Below, piece after piece: positions 43,869 to 52,890 of a stretch of DNA of 64,000 bases. This DNA comes from JABDBE01 sp963832245 (GTDB lineage Bacteria > Acidobacteriota > Terriglobia > Terriglobales > Acidobacteriaceae), in contig CAWHTG010000004.1 of the NCBI GenBank assembly GCA_963832245.1, positions 1,054,001 to 1,118,000 of the forward strand, written 5' to 3'. Within the stretch, counting starts at the first letter, position 1, and each line of letters starts with the position of its first letter. The translations under genes and the position numbers were made by a program. Under the pieces are notes generated by a model. That model was not told the DNA's origin. It saw nothing but the letters and a program-made list of their open reading frames with translations, and made no database searches.

Positions 43869-44264
43869 ATGACACACTTCCCCCAGACTCACCCTCAACA
43901 CCGCGCCCAGCGAGTTCAGTTCGATAGCACAATCGGTGTGGTCGTCAAGCTGACTGACGGGCGCAGCGCGCGAGCCAAACTGCAAACCATTTCCGAAACT
44001 GGGGGCATGTTGCGATTGCCGGGGGCCCTGGAGCAGGGCAATCTGGTTGAGGTCACGATCGAGACGGAATCGGGCGCCGTGAAAGCCATGGCGGAGATCC
44101 TGCAGCCGACGCGCAAATCCAAAGACGGAATTCTGCAGCCCTTTCGCTTCATCGCCCTCGAGGACAACGATCACCGCACCCTGCGCAACGCCCTCGATTC
44201 CCGCGTGGACAAGGACTTTCTCGGACTTCGCTCCAGCCAGTGGGTCGCGCCAAAAAGACAGTGA
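43869..44264 (+). CDS. PilZ-like domain protein
   Basis: 131 residues from ATG 43869; the longer frame from 43716 has an atypical, repeat-derived start. The beta-rich pattern RAQRVQFDSTIGVVVKLTDGRS, then ISETGGMLRLPGALEQGNLVEV, resembles a PilZ domain. It has the RxxR-like start (HRAQR) and a reduced second motif, so c-di-GMP binding is not assured. It is followed by tsaE, 233 bases on, across a repeat. Confidence 0.55.
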   Translation: MTHFPQTHPQHRAQRVQFDSTIGVVVKLTDGRSARAKLQTISETGGMLRLPGALEQGNLVEVTIETESGAVKAMAEILQPTRKSKDGILQPFRFIALEDNDHRTLRNALDSRVDKDFLGLRSSQWVAPKRQ

Positions 44265-44362
44265 GCCCTTAAGTAAACTTCCCTGCCGTTGCTCAAGTTG
44301 TGCGAGGCGTCCTTCTCAGCAGCTGAAAATTGCCACCTTTCATCGCCGGTTTGCTGCAGCTT

Positions 44363-44432
44363 GAGGACGTAGCAAGCTACGTCTCTACAGATGAAGGTAA
44401 CTACTGTAGAGACGTTGCTTGCAACGTCTGTG
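44363..44432. repeat. Inverted repeat, ACGTAGCAAGCTACGTCTCTAC family
   Basis: The left arm GACGTAGCAAGCTACGTCTCTACAG and the right arm CTGTAGAGACGTTGCTTGCAACGTC pair, and each is also internally palindromic. It lies 65 bases upstream of tsaE. Confidence 0.85.
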
Positions 44433-44497
44433 TTTTGGCCTGCAACCCGAGAGCCGACTTCGGTTGTGAACTCTGGTTATACTGATTTCCAGACCCC

Positions 44498-44932
44498 ATG
44501 GAGACGCGAGAATTCATCACCCACTCGCCGGAAGAGACGATCGCTCTTGGGTGCACGCTGGCCGGGGTGCTCACTCCACCGAAGCTGGTCGTGCTTCGCG
44601 GCGATTTGGGAGCAGGCAAGACCACGCTAGTCAAGGGCATTGCCGAAGCCTTCCGAGCGGCCGAGGAAGAAGATGTAACCAGTCCGACCTTCACGTTGAT
44701 CCACGAATATCGCGGGCCCGCAGCGATTCTCTATCACATCGATTTATACCGGGTGGACACGCTTCGCCAGCTTGAAACTCTCGGGATCGATGATCTCATT
44801 GGCGACAACACTGTGCTGCTGATCGAATGGGGAGAGAAATTTGCGCGTTTTGAACGCGAATACGACGTAGAGATAGCACTAGAACGGATGGGAGATAGCG
44901 AGCGCAAGGTGAGAATCAGCGCTCGTCGCTGA
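44498..44932 (+). CDS. tsaE: tRNA threonylcarbamoyladenosine biosynthesis ATPase TsaE
   Basis: 144 residues. Walker A is LRGDLGAGKTTLVKGI (about 35-50); the TSPTFTLIHEY switch and YHIDLYRV follow; the Walker-B-like LLIEWGEKF is near 108. It is the ATPase of the TsaBDE complex that makes t6A37 in tRNA. Start ATG 44498. The partner genes are not in the window. Confidence 0.92.
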   Translation: METREFITHSPEETIALGCTLAGVLTPPKLVVLRGDLGAGKTTLVKGIAEAFRAAEEEDVTSPTFTLIHEYRGPAAILYHIDLYRVDTLRQLETLGIDDLIGDNTVLLIEWGEKFARFEREYDVEIALERMGDSERKVRISARR

Positions 44933-44942
44933 ACGCCTTTCA

Positions 44943-45009
44943 CCACCGAGTCACAGAGGCACAGAGAAACACTTTTGGGGTTGCTCTGTGTCTCTGTGAC
45001 TCCGTGGTA
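44943..45009. repeat. Inverted repeat, CACCGAGTCACAGAGGCACAGAG family
   Basis: The left arm at 44944-44966 pairs with the right arm at 44984-45008 (CTCTGTGTCTCTGTGACTCCGTGGT), with two mismatches, around a loop with a short T run (CTTTTGGGG). It lies between the converging tsaE and fabI genes and may serve as their terminator. A relative occurs at 45847-45926. Confidence 0.85.
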
Positions 45010-45018
45010 AGAGAGGGT

Positions 45019-45789
45019 CTAGAACCCCATGATGTTGTAACCGCAATCCACGTAGATTACCTCGCCGGTGATGCCGGAGCTTGCGTCCGAGGCGAGGAAT
45101 ACTCCAGTCGCGCCGACTTCGTTGACATCTACGTTGCGGCCGAGGGGGGCGCGCTCGGCGTGAGTTTTGTGCATGTCGCTGAAACCGGCGATGCCGCGCG
45201 CAGCTAAAGTCTTGATTGGGCCTGCGGAAATGGCATTCACGCGAATATTTTTCTTGCCGAGTTCATACGCTAAATAGCGCACCGTGCATTCCAGTCCTGC
45301 CTTAGCCACCGCCATTACGTTGTAACGGGGCACGACTTTTTCCGAGGCGTAGTAGGTCATGGTCATGATCGACCCGCCATCGTCCATGAGCGGGGCGGCA
45401 GCGCGGGAAACTGCGATTAGCGAATAGACACTAACATCGAGCGCTATGCGGAACCCTTCGCGGGTGGTGTTAATGAAGTCTCCTTTGAGTTCGTCAGCCG
45501 GGGCAAAGGCCACACTATGAACCAAAACATTCAGCTTGCTGTAGCGCTCTTTGAGTTGGGTGAAAAGCCGGTCGATCTCGGCATCGTTTGAAACGTCACA
45601 TTGGAATGCCTCCGCGCCGGGTAGGGATAGGATTAGGTCTTTGGCTTCCAGCGCCATGCGTTCGTTCTGATACGTAATGGCAAGCATGGCGCCGGCGTTG
45701 TGCAGCCCCTGCGCGATGGACCAGGCAATGCTGCGCTTATTTGCCACTCCGAAGACAACGGCTACCCGACCTTCGAGGCTGGAGGACAT
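45019..45789 (-). CDS. fabI: Enoyl-ACP reductase (NADH-type)
   Basis: 256 residues, short-chain dehydrogenase fold. It reduces enoyl-ACP in fatty-acid elongation. Signatures: VAVVFGVANKRSIAWSIAQ as the FabI cofactor motif, HSVAFAP, and the catalytic Tyr-x6-Lys in YNVMAVAKAGLE, with YYASEKVVP before it. AGGAGA precedes the ATG. Transcribed leftward, with repeats on both sides. Confidence 0.93.
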   Translation of the reverse strand: MSSSLEGRVAVVFGVANKRSIAWSIAQGLHNAGAMLAITYQNERMALEAKDLILSLPGAEAFQCDVSNDAEIDRLFTQLKERYSKLNVLVHSVAFAPADELKGDFINTTREGFRIALDVSVYSLIAVSRAAAPLMDDGGSIMTMTYYASEKVVPRYNVMAVAKAGLECTVRYLAYELGKKNIRVNAISAGPIKTLAARGIAGFSDMHKTHAERAPLGRNVDVNEVGATGVFLASDASSGITGEVIYVDCGYNIMGF

Positions 45790-45846
45790 GCAGGTCTCCT
45801 GATGAAAATTGGAACAGAAAGAATAACAGCGGAGAAGGCTTATTTA

Positions 45847-45926
45847 CCACAGAGACACAGAGTCACAGAGAGGAGTCTAGGTTTTGCAATCCCCAGGTGG
45901 CCCACGTTTCCTCTGTGTTGCTGTGA
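45847..45926. repeat. Inverted repeat, CACAGAGACACAGAG family
   Basis: CACAGAGACACAGAGTCACAGAG on the left pairs with CTCTGTGTTGCTGTG on the right (45911-45925). It lies between the MFS gene's 3' end and the fabI start. Confidence 0.75.
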
Positions 45927-45945
45927 CCCTGCGCTGATTGAGCTT

Positions 45946-47196
45946 TTATTCGGCCGTGCTTACCTCGACGGGTACCGGCGCGGCCACGGGCCAGCTTGCG
46001 CTGACAAACGCGACTGCGTACACCAACCCAATGACGGAGAATCCGGCGACCAGGCTAACTTGCGCGACTGCTCCCACCAACAGCGCCAGGCAGATCTGCA
46101 GCGCCGTCCCGGCGAAATAGAATGTGTTCTGCACGCGTCCCATGAAATGCTGCGGCACCTGTTCCATGATGCTGGTATTCATGGCGACTCCACTCACTCC
46201 GCGCGCCGATCCCATCACTCCATAGAGAAATACGGCGATGGCAAGCATCGGAGAGAGCGGCGCCAAAATCATGCTGATCGTGAGTAGGCCCATGGAGATC
46301 GCAATCGAACGCCGCACGCCCAATCCCGCGATAAGCCAGGGTGCGTACAGAGCGCTCACGAACGCGCCCGTGCCCCATCCGGCATTTAGCCAACCGTACC
46401 CTACCGCGCCGGCATGAAACACCTTGTCACTCAAGGGAGGCGTTACCACAACTCCGGTCATCATTGCGGCCAGGAACAGCGCCCAACTAATTCCCAGAAA
46501 AACCAGATTGCGTCTGCCGCGAAGAAACTGGATGCCTTCCCGCATCTCGCGAACGAAGCGTTCCACTGCGGTTTCCGCGGCCACGATGTCTGCCCGCAAC
46601 TCCGCAGGGCGTGGCACTACATGTCGTCCTTTGCGCACCGCGAAGTAGCACAGGAACGAAACCAGATAGGTGGAGAAGTCGATAAGCAAAACTCCGCCCA
46701 GCCCGATGCGGTTATAAACGAATCCGACGATAGAGCCCGCAATCAGCCAGCCTCCCTGGATTCCTGCGAGCAAAAAGGTATTAGCGTGGACAAACTCTTC
46801 TCCAGGCGTAAGTTCCTGGATGAGGGCGGTGATGGTTGGCCAGAACATCCAGAAGCCGGCCGCCACCAGGGTGTTCATCAGGTAGAGTTCCCATATCTTC
46901 GCTTTGCGCATGAAGGCGAGAATGGACACTGTGAGTATGATGACGGCGCGGGCGGCGTCAAGCAGCATGACCAGCCGGCGGCGATCTTCGCGGTCGATGA
47001 TGACGCCCGTGAACGGCAGCATCAGCATGGCTGGAATGGTTTGGAGGACGGCGAACGTCCCTAGCGCGATCTCCGAATGCGTGGCCTGCAGAATGTACCA
47101 GGCAACCGCGGCGGCGTTCATGCCACTGCCCAGCATCGAAATCACGTTGGCCGCGAAGACGAAGCGAAGAGCCGGTTTCTGCAGAATGGACCGCAT
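45946..47196 (-). CDS. Major facilitator superfamily exporter
   Basis: 416 residues with about 12 membrane helices. Loop 2-3 carries FTGVIIDREDRRRLVML, the MFS motif A of the EntS/MFS_3 branch; a central hydrophilic loop (RKGRHVVPRPAELRADIV) separates the halves. Likely an efflux carrier of small molecules; substrate unknown. The start ATG at 47196 has no strong ribosome binding site. Confidence 0.85.
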   Translation of the reverse strand: MRSILQKPALRFVFAANVISMLGSGMNAAAVAWYILQATHSEIALGTFAVLQTIPAMLMLPFTGVIIDREDRRRLVMLLDAARAVIILTVSILAFMRKAKIWELYLMNTLVAAGFWMFWPTITALIQELTPGEEFVHANTFLLAGIQGGWLIAGSIVGFVYNRIGLGGVLLIDFSTYLVSFLCYFAVRKGRHVVPRPAELRADIVAAETAVERFVREMREGIQFLRGRRNLVFLGISWALFLAAMMTGVVVTPPLSDKVFHAGAVGYGWLNAGWGTGAFVSALYAPWLIAGLGVRRSIAISMGLLTISMILAPLSPMLAIAVFLYGVMGSARGVSGVAMNTSIMEQVPQHFMGRVQNTFYFAGTALQICLALLVGAVAQVSLVAGFSVIGLVYAVAFVSASWPVAAPVPVEVSTAE

Positions 47197-47334
47197 GCTT
47201 TTACTTTAAATGATGAAAAGCAACTCGCCAACGACTGAAGCCTTTGCCCAATGACTTGCATAAAGATCTTTTTGCAGCAGGGCGATTTGCTTTGCCAGAG
47301 CTCCGTAGCATAGGAAAGCCCGGCAGTGCCGAAT

Positions 47335-48717
47335 CTATATGATTTGTCGACCGGGCCACCGAATTTGAATCCGGCGGGCCTCCCAGAAGAGATAGACGAT
47401 CAGCATGATCATCTCGGGTTCGATCGGATGCTTGTAGCGCGGGAAGGGCATTACCAGATAATAGGGGAGTGGATAAATAACCAAGAAACATGCGAGCAAA
47501 AATGCGCCGCGGATTCGATTGCGAATTGTCAGCCACAATCCTGCGAAGGCGAACACGGCTCCCAGCAGGAAATTAGCGTGGCGCGAGATCATCAGATCGT
47601 AGCCGGCCACGATGGCTAGTTGCGGAGGAGCAATCCAGAAGTAAACGGCGCGTTCGACTGTGAACCACATAAATCGTGCGGGATGTTCGTGGATGAACTC
47701 GCGGACCTCCTGCCGCTTTTCTGCCATGAAACCGAGTTCGCCTAATTCCTGAAATCTCCGCATGGCCTCGGGATTGTTGCCGGGATGCTCGTTTCGGGTC
47801 CACAGGCCAGCCGATTGGTCGTTGTTGGCTTCGTACATTTCGAGCGGGAGGTTGTCGCGAACCAAGATGAATTTGCCGAATACCTGGTAGTTGCGCACAA
47901 GCCATGGGCTCACAGCTAAGGCAGCTGTGAGGACACACAAGGCGGCGCCAACAAATTGTTGAGGCTTACGGGGGAGTTGATACAGCAGCCAAAGCAAACA
48001 AAATGGCAGCATACTCACGACCGCGGTGTTGGTCAGCGCGATTACGCCCCAGAGCAATCCGAACTGAATCCACATGCGGGGGCGCGGTGGTCCGTCAGCC
48101 ATGCGCAAGGTGAGCAACAGCGCTAGGCTCAGCAGAAATGCGGTCAAACTGGTCTCCCAGACCACACGCACGGGCCAGTAGATGGCATAGGGAAAAACAG
48201 CCCAGGTCCAAGCTGTGGCACGTGCCACGCCGATTCCGTACATTCGCTCCGCGATCCGGTACAGGGTAAGACAGGTTAGCGCGGCAAAGATACTGTTGAA
48301 AGTGAGTATCACCCAGGCTGAGAGGGCGCTGTACGCCCCAAATAACTTGAAGACTCCCGCCAGAATATAGGGATAAAGCGGGGGCGCCCACGCGCTAGGC
48401 CCGGTGGGCAGATCCGTGGGCGAACTGAATCCATGACCTTCTGCGATGGAGCGGGCGAGACGGCCCATCTCCCAGCCGTATTGGAAGTGATCACGCCGAG
48501 GTGTGATCCGGTACGTGTGGCCCACCGTGATTACGGCAAGGCGGAGCAATAGGGCAATCAGAACGATGAAGAAGATGGAATGGTGAAGAGGCACGCGCGC
48601 GGATTTCTCCGGCCGATTCACCCTAGCGTCGGGGAGCGAGTCCGTGGCGACGTGATCCTCATCCATCGGCCCAGAGTACAGCATTGAGTCCTCGCGTGCC
48701 ACGGCGTCAGCGCTCAT
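47335..48717 (-). CDS. Membrane glycosyltransferase (GT39/ArnT-like)
   Basis: About 460 residues with ten or more membrane helices. The loop after the first helix carries the acidic/charged TYRITPRRDHFQYGWEMGR, including the Asp expected of the catalytic loop of dolichyl- or undecaprenyl-phosphate sugar transferases. A large C-terminal loop (LYEANNDQSAGLWT, EKRQEVREFIHEHP) follows. It would transfer a sugar from a lipid-phosphate donor. The start is uncertain: an upstream ATG would extend into a repeat at 48726-48774, so I use ATG 48717; ATGs at 48684 and 48666 are alternatives. Confidence 0.75.
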   Translation of the reverse strand: MSADAVAREDSMLYSGPMDEDHVATDSLPDARVNRPEKSARVPLHHSIFFIVLIALLLRLAVITVGHTYRITPRRDHFQYGWEMGRLARSIAEGHGFSSPTDLPTGPSAWAPPLYPYILAGVFKLFGAYSALSAWVILTFNSIFAALTCLTLYRIAERMYGIGVARATAWTWAVFPYAIYWPVRVVWETSLTAFLLSLALLLTLRMADGPPRPRMWIQFGLLWGVIALTNTAVVSMLPFCLLWLLYQLPRKPQQFVGAALCVLTAALAVSPWLVRNYQVFGKFILVRDNLPLEMYEANNDQSAGLWTRNEHPGNNPEAMRRFQELGELGFMAEKRQEVREFIHEHPARFMWFTVERAVYFWIAPPQLAIVAGYDLMISRHANFLLGAVFAFAGLWLTIRNRIRGAFLLACFLVIYPLPYYLVMPFPRYKHPIEPEMIMLIVYLFWEARRIQIRWPGRQII

Positions 48718-48725
48718 GTGGAGCC

Positions 48726-48774
48726 CGGGCGCATACACCCGCTGGGGCGGGCGAGACGCCCGTCCTCCACTAAT
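48726..48774. repeat. Inverted repeat, GGGCGGGCGAGACGCCCG family
   Basis: GGGGCGGGCGAGACGCCCGTCCTCC. Together with the flanking CCCGGGCGCATACACCCGCTGG it lies between divergent genes, the glycosyltransferase and the TPR protein. Confidence 0.75.
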
Positions 48775-48836
48775 GCAAAAGCGGACTTGCAAGCTTGGCC
48801 ATTCAGAGCTACGATTCCGGCGACGTTGGAGGGACT

Positions 48837-49967
48837 ATGAAGCGCACTCATTGGCTAGTTGTGCTGGTGGCGGTAGCGTCTGCCCTTGGGCACGCACAAC
48901 TGGACCGGATCGTAATTCCGGCGGGGACGCCGGAAGATCAGGCGCTGACCGCAATTTCGAACGAGCAGGACACGCAAAAGAAATTGGCGATGTATCAGGA
49001 TTTTCTGCAGAAGTTTTCCACGAATCCGGCGGCCGTGGCTTACGGCAACTGGCAAATTTCGCAGTCGTATCAGACGGCGGGGGATCTGCAGAAAGCCCTC
49101 GAATACGGCGACAAAGCTTTAGCTGGTTCGCCGCACAACCTGGATATTCTGGTGTCGCAAGCGGGCATTGCTCAGCAGTTGAAGGAAAACGCCAAAGTCT
49201 TTGATTATGCGACGCGGGGTGGTGAGGTGTACAACTCCATTGCCAAGCAAGCCAAGCCGGAAGGAATGAGTGATCAGGAGTTCGCCCAACGCATCGATGA
49301 GGAAAAGAACGGCGCGAAGAGCTCTTACGAATTCCTGGAAGCGGCGGGGTTCAACGCCATCGCAGAGGAATCTGACGCCAAGAAGCGCATGGCGTACATT
49401 GAGCGTTTCACCCCGGCATTTCCCAACTCACGTTTTCAGGACCAGATCGCATCCTACGCGATGATGTCTTTGTCGGACCTGAAGGACACGCCGCGGCTGA
49501 TCGCCTATGCTGAAAAGACGCTGGCGGCTGATCCAAAAAACTTGCCGGCGCTGCTTCTCCTGGCAGGGACCTACGCCGATGATCCTAAGCCAGGCGCTTT
49601 GCCCAAGGCAGTAACTTATTCGCAGAAGGCAATCGACGCGGCCAAAGCGGACGCTCCTGACGCCGATCGCTCACGCAAAGTCTCCGCCGGAATCGCGCAC
49701 GGGACCTTAGGCTACGCCTACATGAAGCAAGACAAGACAGTAGCGGCGATTCCAGAGTTGAAGTCCGCCTCGGCACTGTTGAAGGGACAAGACGATCAAC
49801 AGTATGCGATTGCCATGTATCGTCTCGGTTTTGCCTACGCTAAGTTGAACAAGGTTTCCGAAGCGCGAGACGTCTTGCAAGAAACGGTGAAGATTTCAGG
49901 GCCGGTGCAACAGCCGGCCCAGGATCTTTTGGCGAAAGTGAACGCCGCGCGAGCGAAAGGGAAATAA
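48837..49967 (+). CDS. Secreted TPR protein
   Basis: 376 residues from ATG 48837 (GGAGG upstream). A signal peptide (VLVAVASALGHAQ) ends near residue 20. The remainder is helical with TPR-like pairs (NWQISQSYQTAGDLQKALEY, FNAIAEESDAKKRMAYIERF, MYRLGFAYAKLNKVSEARDV). Function unknown. It lies between two convergent or unrelated leftward genes. Confidence 0.8.
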   Translation: MKRTHWLVVLVAVASALGHAQLDRIVIPAGTPEDQALTAISNEQDTQKKLAMYQDFLQKFSTNPAAVAYGNWQISQSYQTAGDLQKALEYGDKALAGSPHNLDILVSQAGIAQQLKENAKVFDYATRGGEVYNSIAKQAKPEGMSDQEFAQRIDEEKNGAKSSYEFLEAAGFNAIAEESDAKKRMAYIERFTPAFPNSRFQDQIASYAMMSLSDLKDTPRLIAYAEKTLAADPKNLPALLLLAGTYADDPKPGALPKAVTYSQKAIDAAKADAPDADRSRKVSAGIAHGTLGYAYMKQDKTVAAIPELKSASALLKGQDDQQYAIAMYRLGFAYAKLNKVSEARDVLQETVKISGPVQQPAQDLLAKVNAARAKGK

Positions 49968-50041
49968 CTAAAGCGGCTCCGATTGCACACATCCAGATCA
50001 GGGCAAGGTTGCCGGAGACGCCGAAACCTGAAGCCCGAAGC

Positions 50042-50698
50042 CTATTTTTCAGGTCCGACCAAGTCAGCTGAAAGCAAGTTGGCTTTGACCGCAAGGTTGT
50101 GGGCACGTTGTACATCTCCGACTTTCTCAGCTGCCTCTGCTTGCTTCACGTAGCTGTTGATCTGCTTCACTGTGTCCTGCTGGCTCGGGCTGAGTTGACG
50201 GCCCGCGATTTTTTTTAGATTCGCGTCGCTGGCAGCGAGAAGTTGATGGGTACTCTCCTTCTGATGGGAAGCCTGTTGCGGACTCAGGCCCGTAGACAGG
50301 TCCACTGTAGGATCAGCTGTGCCTCCATTGCTCACCACCTTTTTGGTGGGACCTGACTCCGTCGGAGCCGGTGCAGGCGCGACTGCTTTGTGGTGATGCT
50401 TCTTGGTTTTGCTGCCGGTGGACGCCACCGGCTTGCAGTCTGATTTCGCACTCGAACCGGGTTGCGAATTATCGGGACAAGGCGGGCTAGCGGGAGCAGG
50501 GGATTGTGACGGCGCGGATGCCTGGTCTGCAGCTTTCTGTTGATCGGTTGCAGGGGCTACGGGCTGTGACGGATCGCTCGCTTGGTTATCCTCCGCCCTT
50601 GCGGATTGCCAAACGGCCGTCGTTGGCACGGAGTACGCGATGCCGGCGCGCGGCGAAGACATGAGCAGAGAGATTTCGAGAATAATGGCCAGAGCCAT
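50042..50698 (-). CDS. Secreted low-complexity protein
   Basis: 218 residues. An N-terminal hydrophobic segment (MALAIILEISLLMSS) is followed by a Pro/Ala/Ser/Gln-rich region (about 35-120), a Lys/His cluster (TKKHHHKAVAPAP), and a conserved-looking helical C-terminus (LLAASDANLKKIAGRQLSPS, VKQAEAAEKVGDVQRAHNLA). It may be a periplasmic or outer-membrane-linked protein. No family recognised. It converges on the TPR gene. Confidence 0.7.
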   Translation of the reverse strand: MALAIILEISLLMSSPRAGIAYSVPTTAVWQSARAEDNQASDPSQPVAPATDQQKAADQASAPSQSPAPASPPCPDNSQPGSSAKSDCKPVASTGSKTKKHHHKAVAPAPAPTESGPTKKVVSNGGTADPTVDLSTGLSPQQASHQKESTHQLLAASDANLKKIAGRQLSPSQQDTVKQINSYVKQAEAAEKVGDVQRAHNLAVKANLLSADLVGPEK

Positions 50699-50912
50699 AT
50701 TCAGTTGTCCGGCGATTTGCGGTAGCTTTGCAACCTATCAGGAATTCTACGCCGAACCGACGTTGTTGCAGCATCACTAAGAAACCAATTTGCGTTTGGG
50801 TTTCCGAAACGGGCGGCCTCCCAGCCGCGTCGTCATTACTTTTAAGGACTGACGGCACGGCTGAAGACGTACCCCTTCAAAACATTGTCGGCCTTCACCG
50901 CTCCGCGCTCAC

Positions 50913-52805
50913 TCACGAATTTGGAACTGTCAAGCTCGGTGCGATTGCCCGGCCACTCTCGCCGTTGGCGTCGGCGCGAATGTCGGCGGCGGGAAGGCGA
51001 AGGCGGAAAGTCGTGCCTTGTCCTTCGACGGTCTCGAAGTCAATCGACCCGTAGTGCCACTGCAGAGCCTGATAAGTCTGCGCCAGCCCGATTCCGGTGC
51101 CACCTTTCCTTGTCGTGAAATATAGTTCGAAAATCTTCTCTTGAAGGTCGTGGGGTATGCCCACGCCCTGATCGCGAATCTCGGTGACAACGCTGTCCTC
51201 GTCGCGCCGGGCAGAGATAGTCAACGTCCCCCCTTTCGGCATCGCCTGCATGCCGTTGATGATGACATTCAAGAAGGCTTGCTTCATGACGTCAACGTCC
51301 ACTTTCACCCCCAGCGGTGCACTGCCAAGCCTGCGCTTAACCGTCACCCCATGCTGCTCGGTGTCGGGCGTGGCGAGCATAATCACATCCTCTAAGAGCT
51401 GGCGGAGGTCGAGTTCCTCGAGATGAAGGTCGCGCGGCCGCGTGAAATCCACGAGGATTTGAACCACGCGATCCAGACGATGAATCTCGTTGCCGATAAT
51501 GTCCATGTGGCGGCGTGTGTCTGGGTCGATCTGCTGCAGCTTGCTCTGCAATAACTGCAAATGCAACACGATGGCATTGATGGGGTTCTTCACTTCATGG
51601 GCGACCCCGCGCGTGGTGCGTCCGCTGGCGGACATCTGACGCGACAGTTCAATTTCATCCTGGATCCGCCGCACCGACTCGGCATCGCGGAGGGTCAGCA
51701 ATGCGCCGATCGGAGAGCCCCGTTCCTGAATAAAATCGAGGGAAACCTGTACCCGTTTTGTATTCGAAGTTTCCACGTCGCGCTGCGCGATGGGGTTCCG
51801 CAGTTGAAAACCGTCGAGCACCAGCGCTCCCAGCGACGAATCCCGCGTGAAAATCTCCTTGACCGTTCGGCCGAGCAATTCCCTTCTGGGGCGGCCTAAA
51901 AAACGTTCCACGGAAGCGCTCACCAGAACGACTCGCGAATCGCGCGTGAACAACATTAACCCGTCTTGAAGATTTCCCATGATCTGGTCGACGTTATCTT
52001 TCAACGCGGAGAAGATTTCCCTGGCATCGCGCATCTGGCGGCCCAGGTGGGCAATTTTCAGACTGACCAGACCATACTCGTCGTGTCCGGCTTCTTCTTC
52101 GCTGACCGCGTCGGCGTCTCCTGCGGTAACGCTATCGAGACTGCGATTGATGCGCTCCAATGGCCCGAGAGCGATGTGCGACAGACCTGCCGCCAGCAGC
52201 AGAGATACTAAAATCGACATTCCGGAAAAGATTACTGCGTGCTGCAGCCGCGGGGTGATCTCTTTCTTGAGGAATACCGTGGAAATGCCCAGCCGGATGC
52301 TGCCGAATGGCAGATTGTTCAACTGCAAGGGCAAACGAACTTCATAAGTGGTGGGTGGGTTATAAACCAGGCGCAGCTGCCGGCGGAACTTCGCATCCTG
52401 CACAATTTGAAAGTCGGGACGTTCTGAGACTACTTTACCGACCAGTTCAGGATTGGTGTGAAGGAGAGCCTTCCCATCGGCGTCCACAATGGCGGCATCC
52501 TGAATCATCGGCCAGCTGCCTACGACCGAATCCAACATTGTGTTGAGATCAAGATTGGTCGAAAGATAGTAAGCAATCGCCTGCCGAACTTTCACTGGGT
52601 TATTGGTGTCAACCCGCGTGCTGGTCAAATCGGGGACGGCGTTGACCGCGAGATAGGCCAGCTGCGAATTTATCCAAGCTGCCGAGTTGTGCGCGAAGGT
52701 GACCTGCTGGCGCAATATTTGCGAAACATAAATATAGGAGAATCCACACACCAGCGCCGCCACCATGAAGGTAATGGCCAGCACGATTTGGGTTTTTCGG
52801 CGCAT
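50913..52805 (-). CDS. Membrane sensor histidine kinase (NtrB-like)
   Basis: About 630 residues. Helix at 7-27, an extracytoplasmic sensor region (about 28-185), helix near 190-212, HAMP-like linker, a PAS domain (about 265-380), HisKA with the phospho-acceptor His in RGVAHEVKNPINAIVLHL, and a HATPase domain (NVIINGMQAMPKGG, IRDQGVGIP, GGTGIGLAQTYQAL). The upstream NtrC-type regulator is the likely partner. The start is either ATG 52805 or a TTG 11 codons earlier. Confidence 0.88.
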   Translation of the reverse strand: MRRKTQIVLAITFMVAALVCGFSYIYVSQILRQQVTFAHNSAAWINSQLAYLAVNAVPDLTSTRVDTNNPVKVRQAIAYYLSTNLDLNTMLDSVVGSWPMIQDAAIVDADGKALLHTNPELVGKVVSERPDFQIVQDAKFRRQLRLVYNPPTTYEVRLPLQLNNLPFGSIRLGISTVFLKKEITPRLQHAVIFSGMSILVSLLLAAGLSHIALGPLERINRSLDSVTAGDADAVSEEEAGHDEYGLVSLKIAHLGRQMRDAREIFSALKDNVDQIMGNLQDGLMLFTRDSRVVLVSASVERFLGRPRRELLGRTVKEIFTRDSSLGALVLDGFQLRNPIAQRDVETSNTKRVQVSLDFIQERGSPIGALLTLRDAESVRRIQDEIELSRQMSASGRTTRGVAHEVKNPINAIVLHLQLLQSKLQQIDPDTRRHMDIIGNEIHRLDRVVQILVDFTRPRDLHLEELDLRQLLEDVIMLATPDTEQHGVTVKRRLGSAPLGVKVDVDVMKQAFLNVIINGMQAMPKGGTLTISARRDEDSVVTEIRDQGVGIPHDLQEKIFELYFTTRKGGTGIGLAQTYQALQWHYGSIDFETVEGQGTTFRLRLPAADIRADANGESGRAIAPSLTVPNS

Positions 52806-52890
52806 ACCTCTGCAGTCCTTATGCGAAAAGGATGGCAACCCGCGCCAAGCAAGTCAATCGCTCCCCAAATGAGGAGTTCATTCCGCGCCG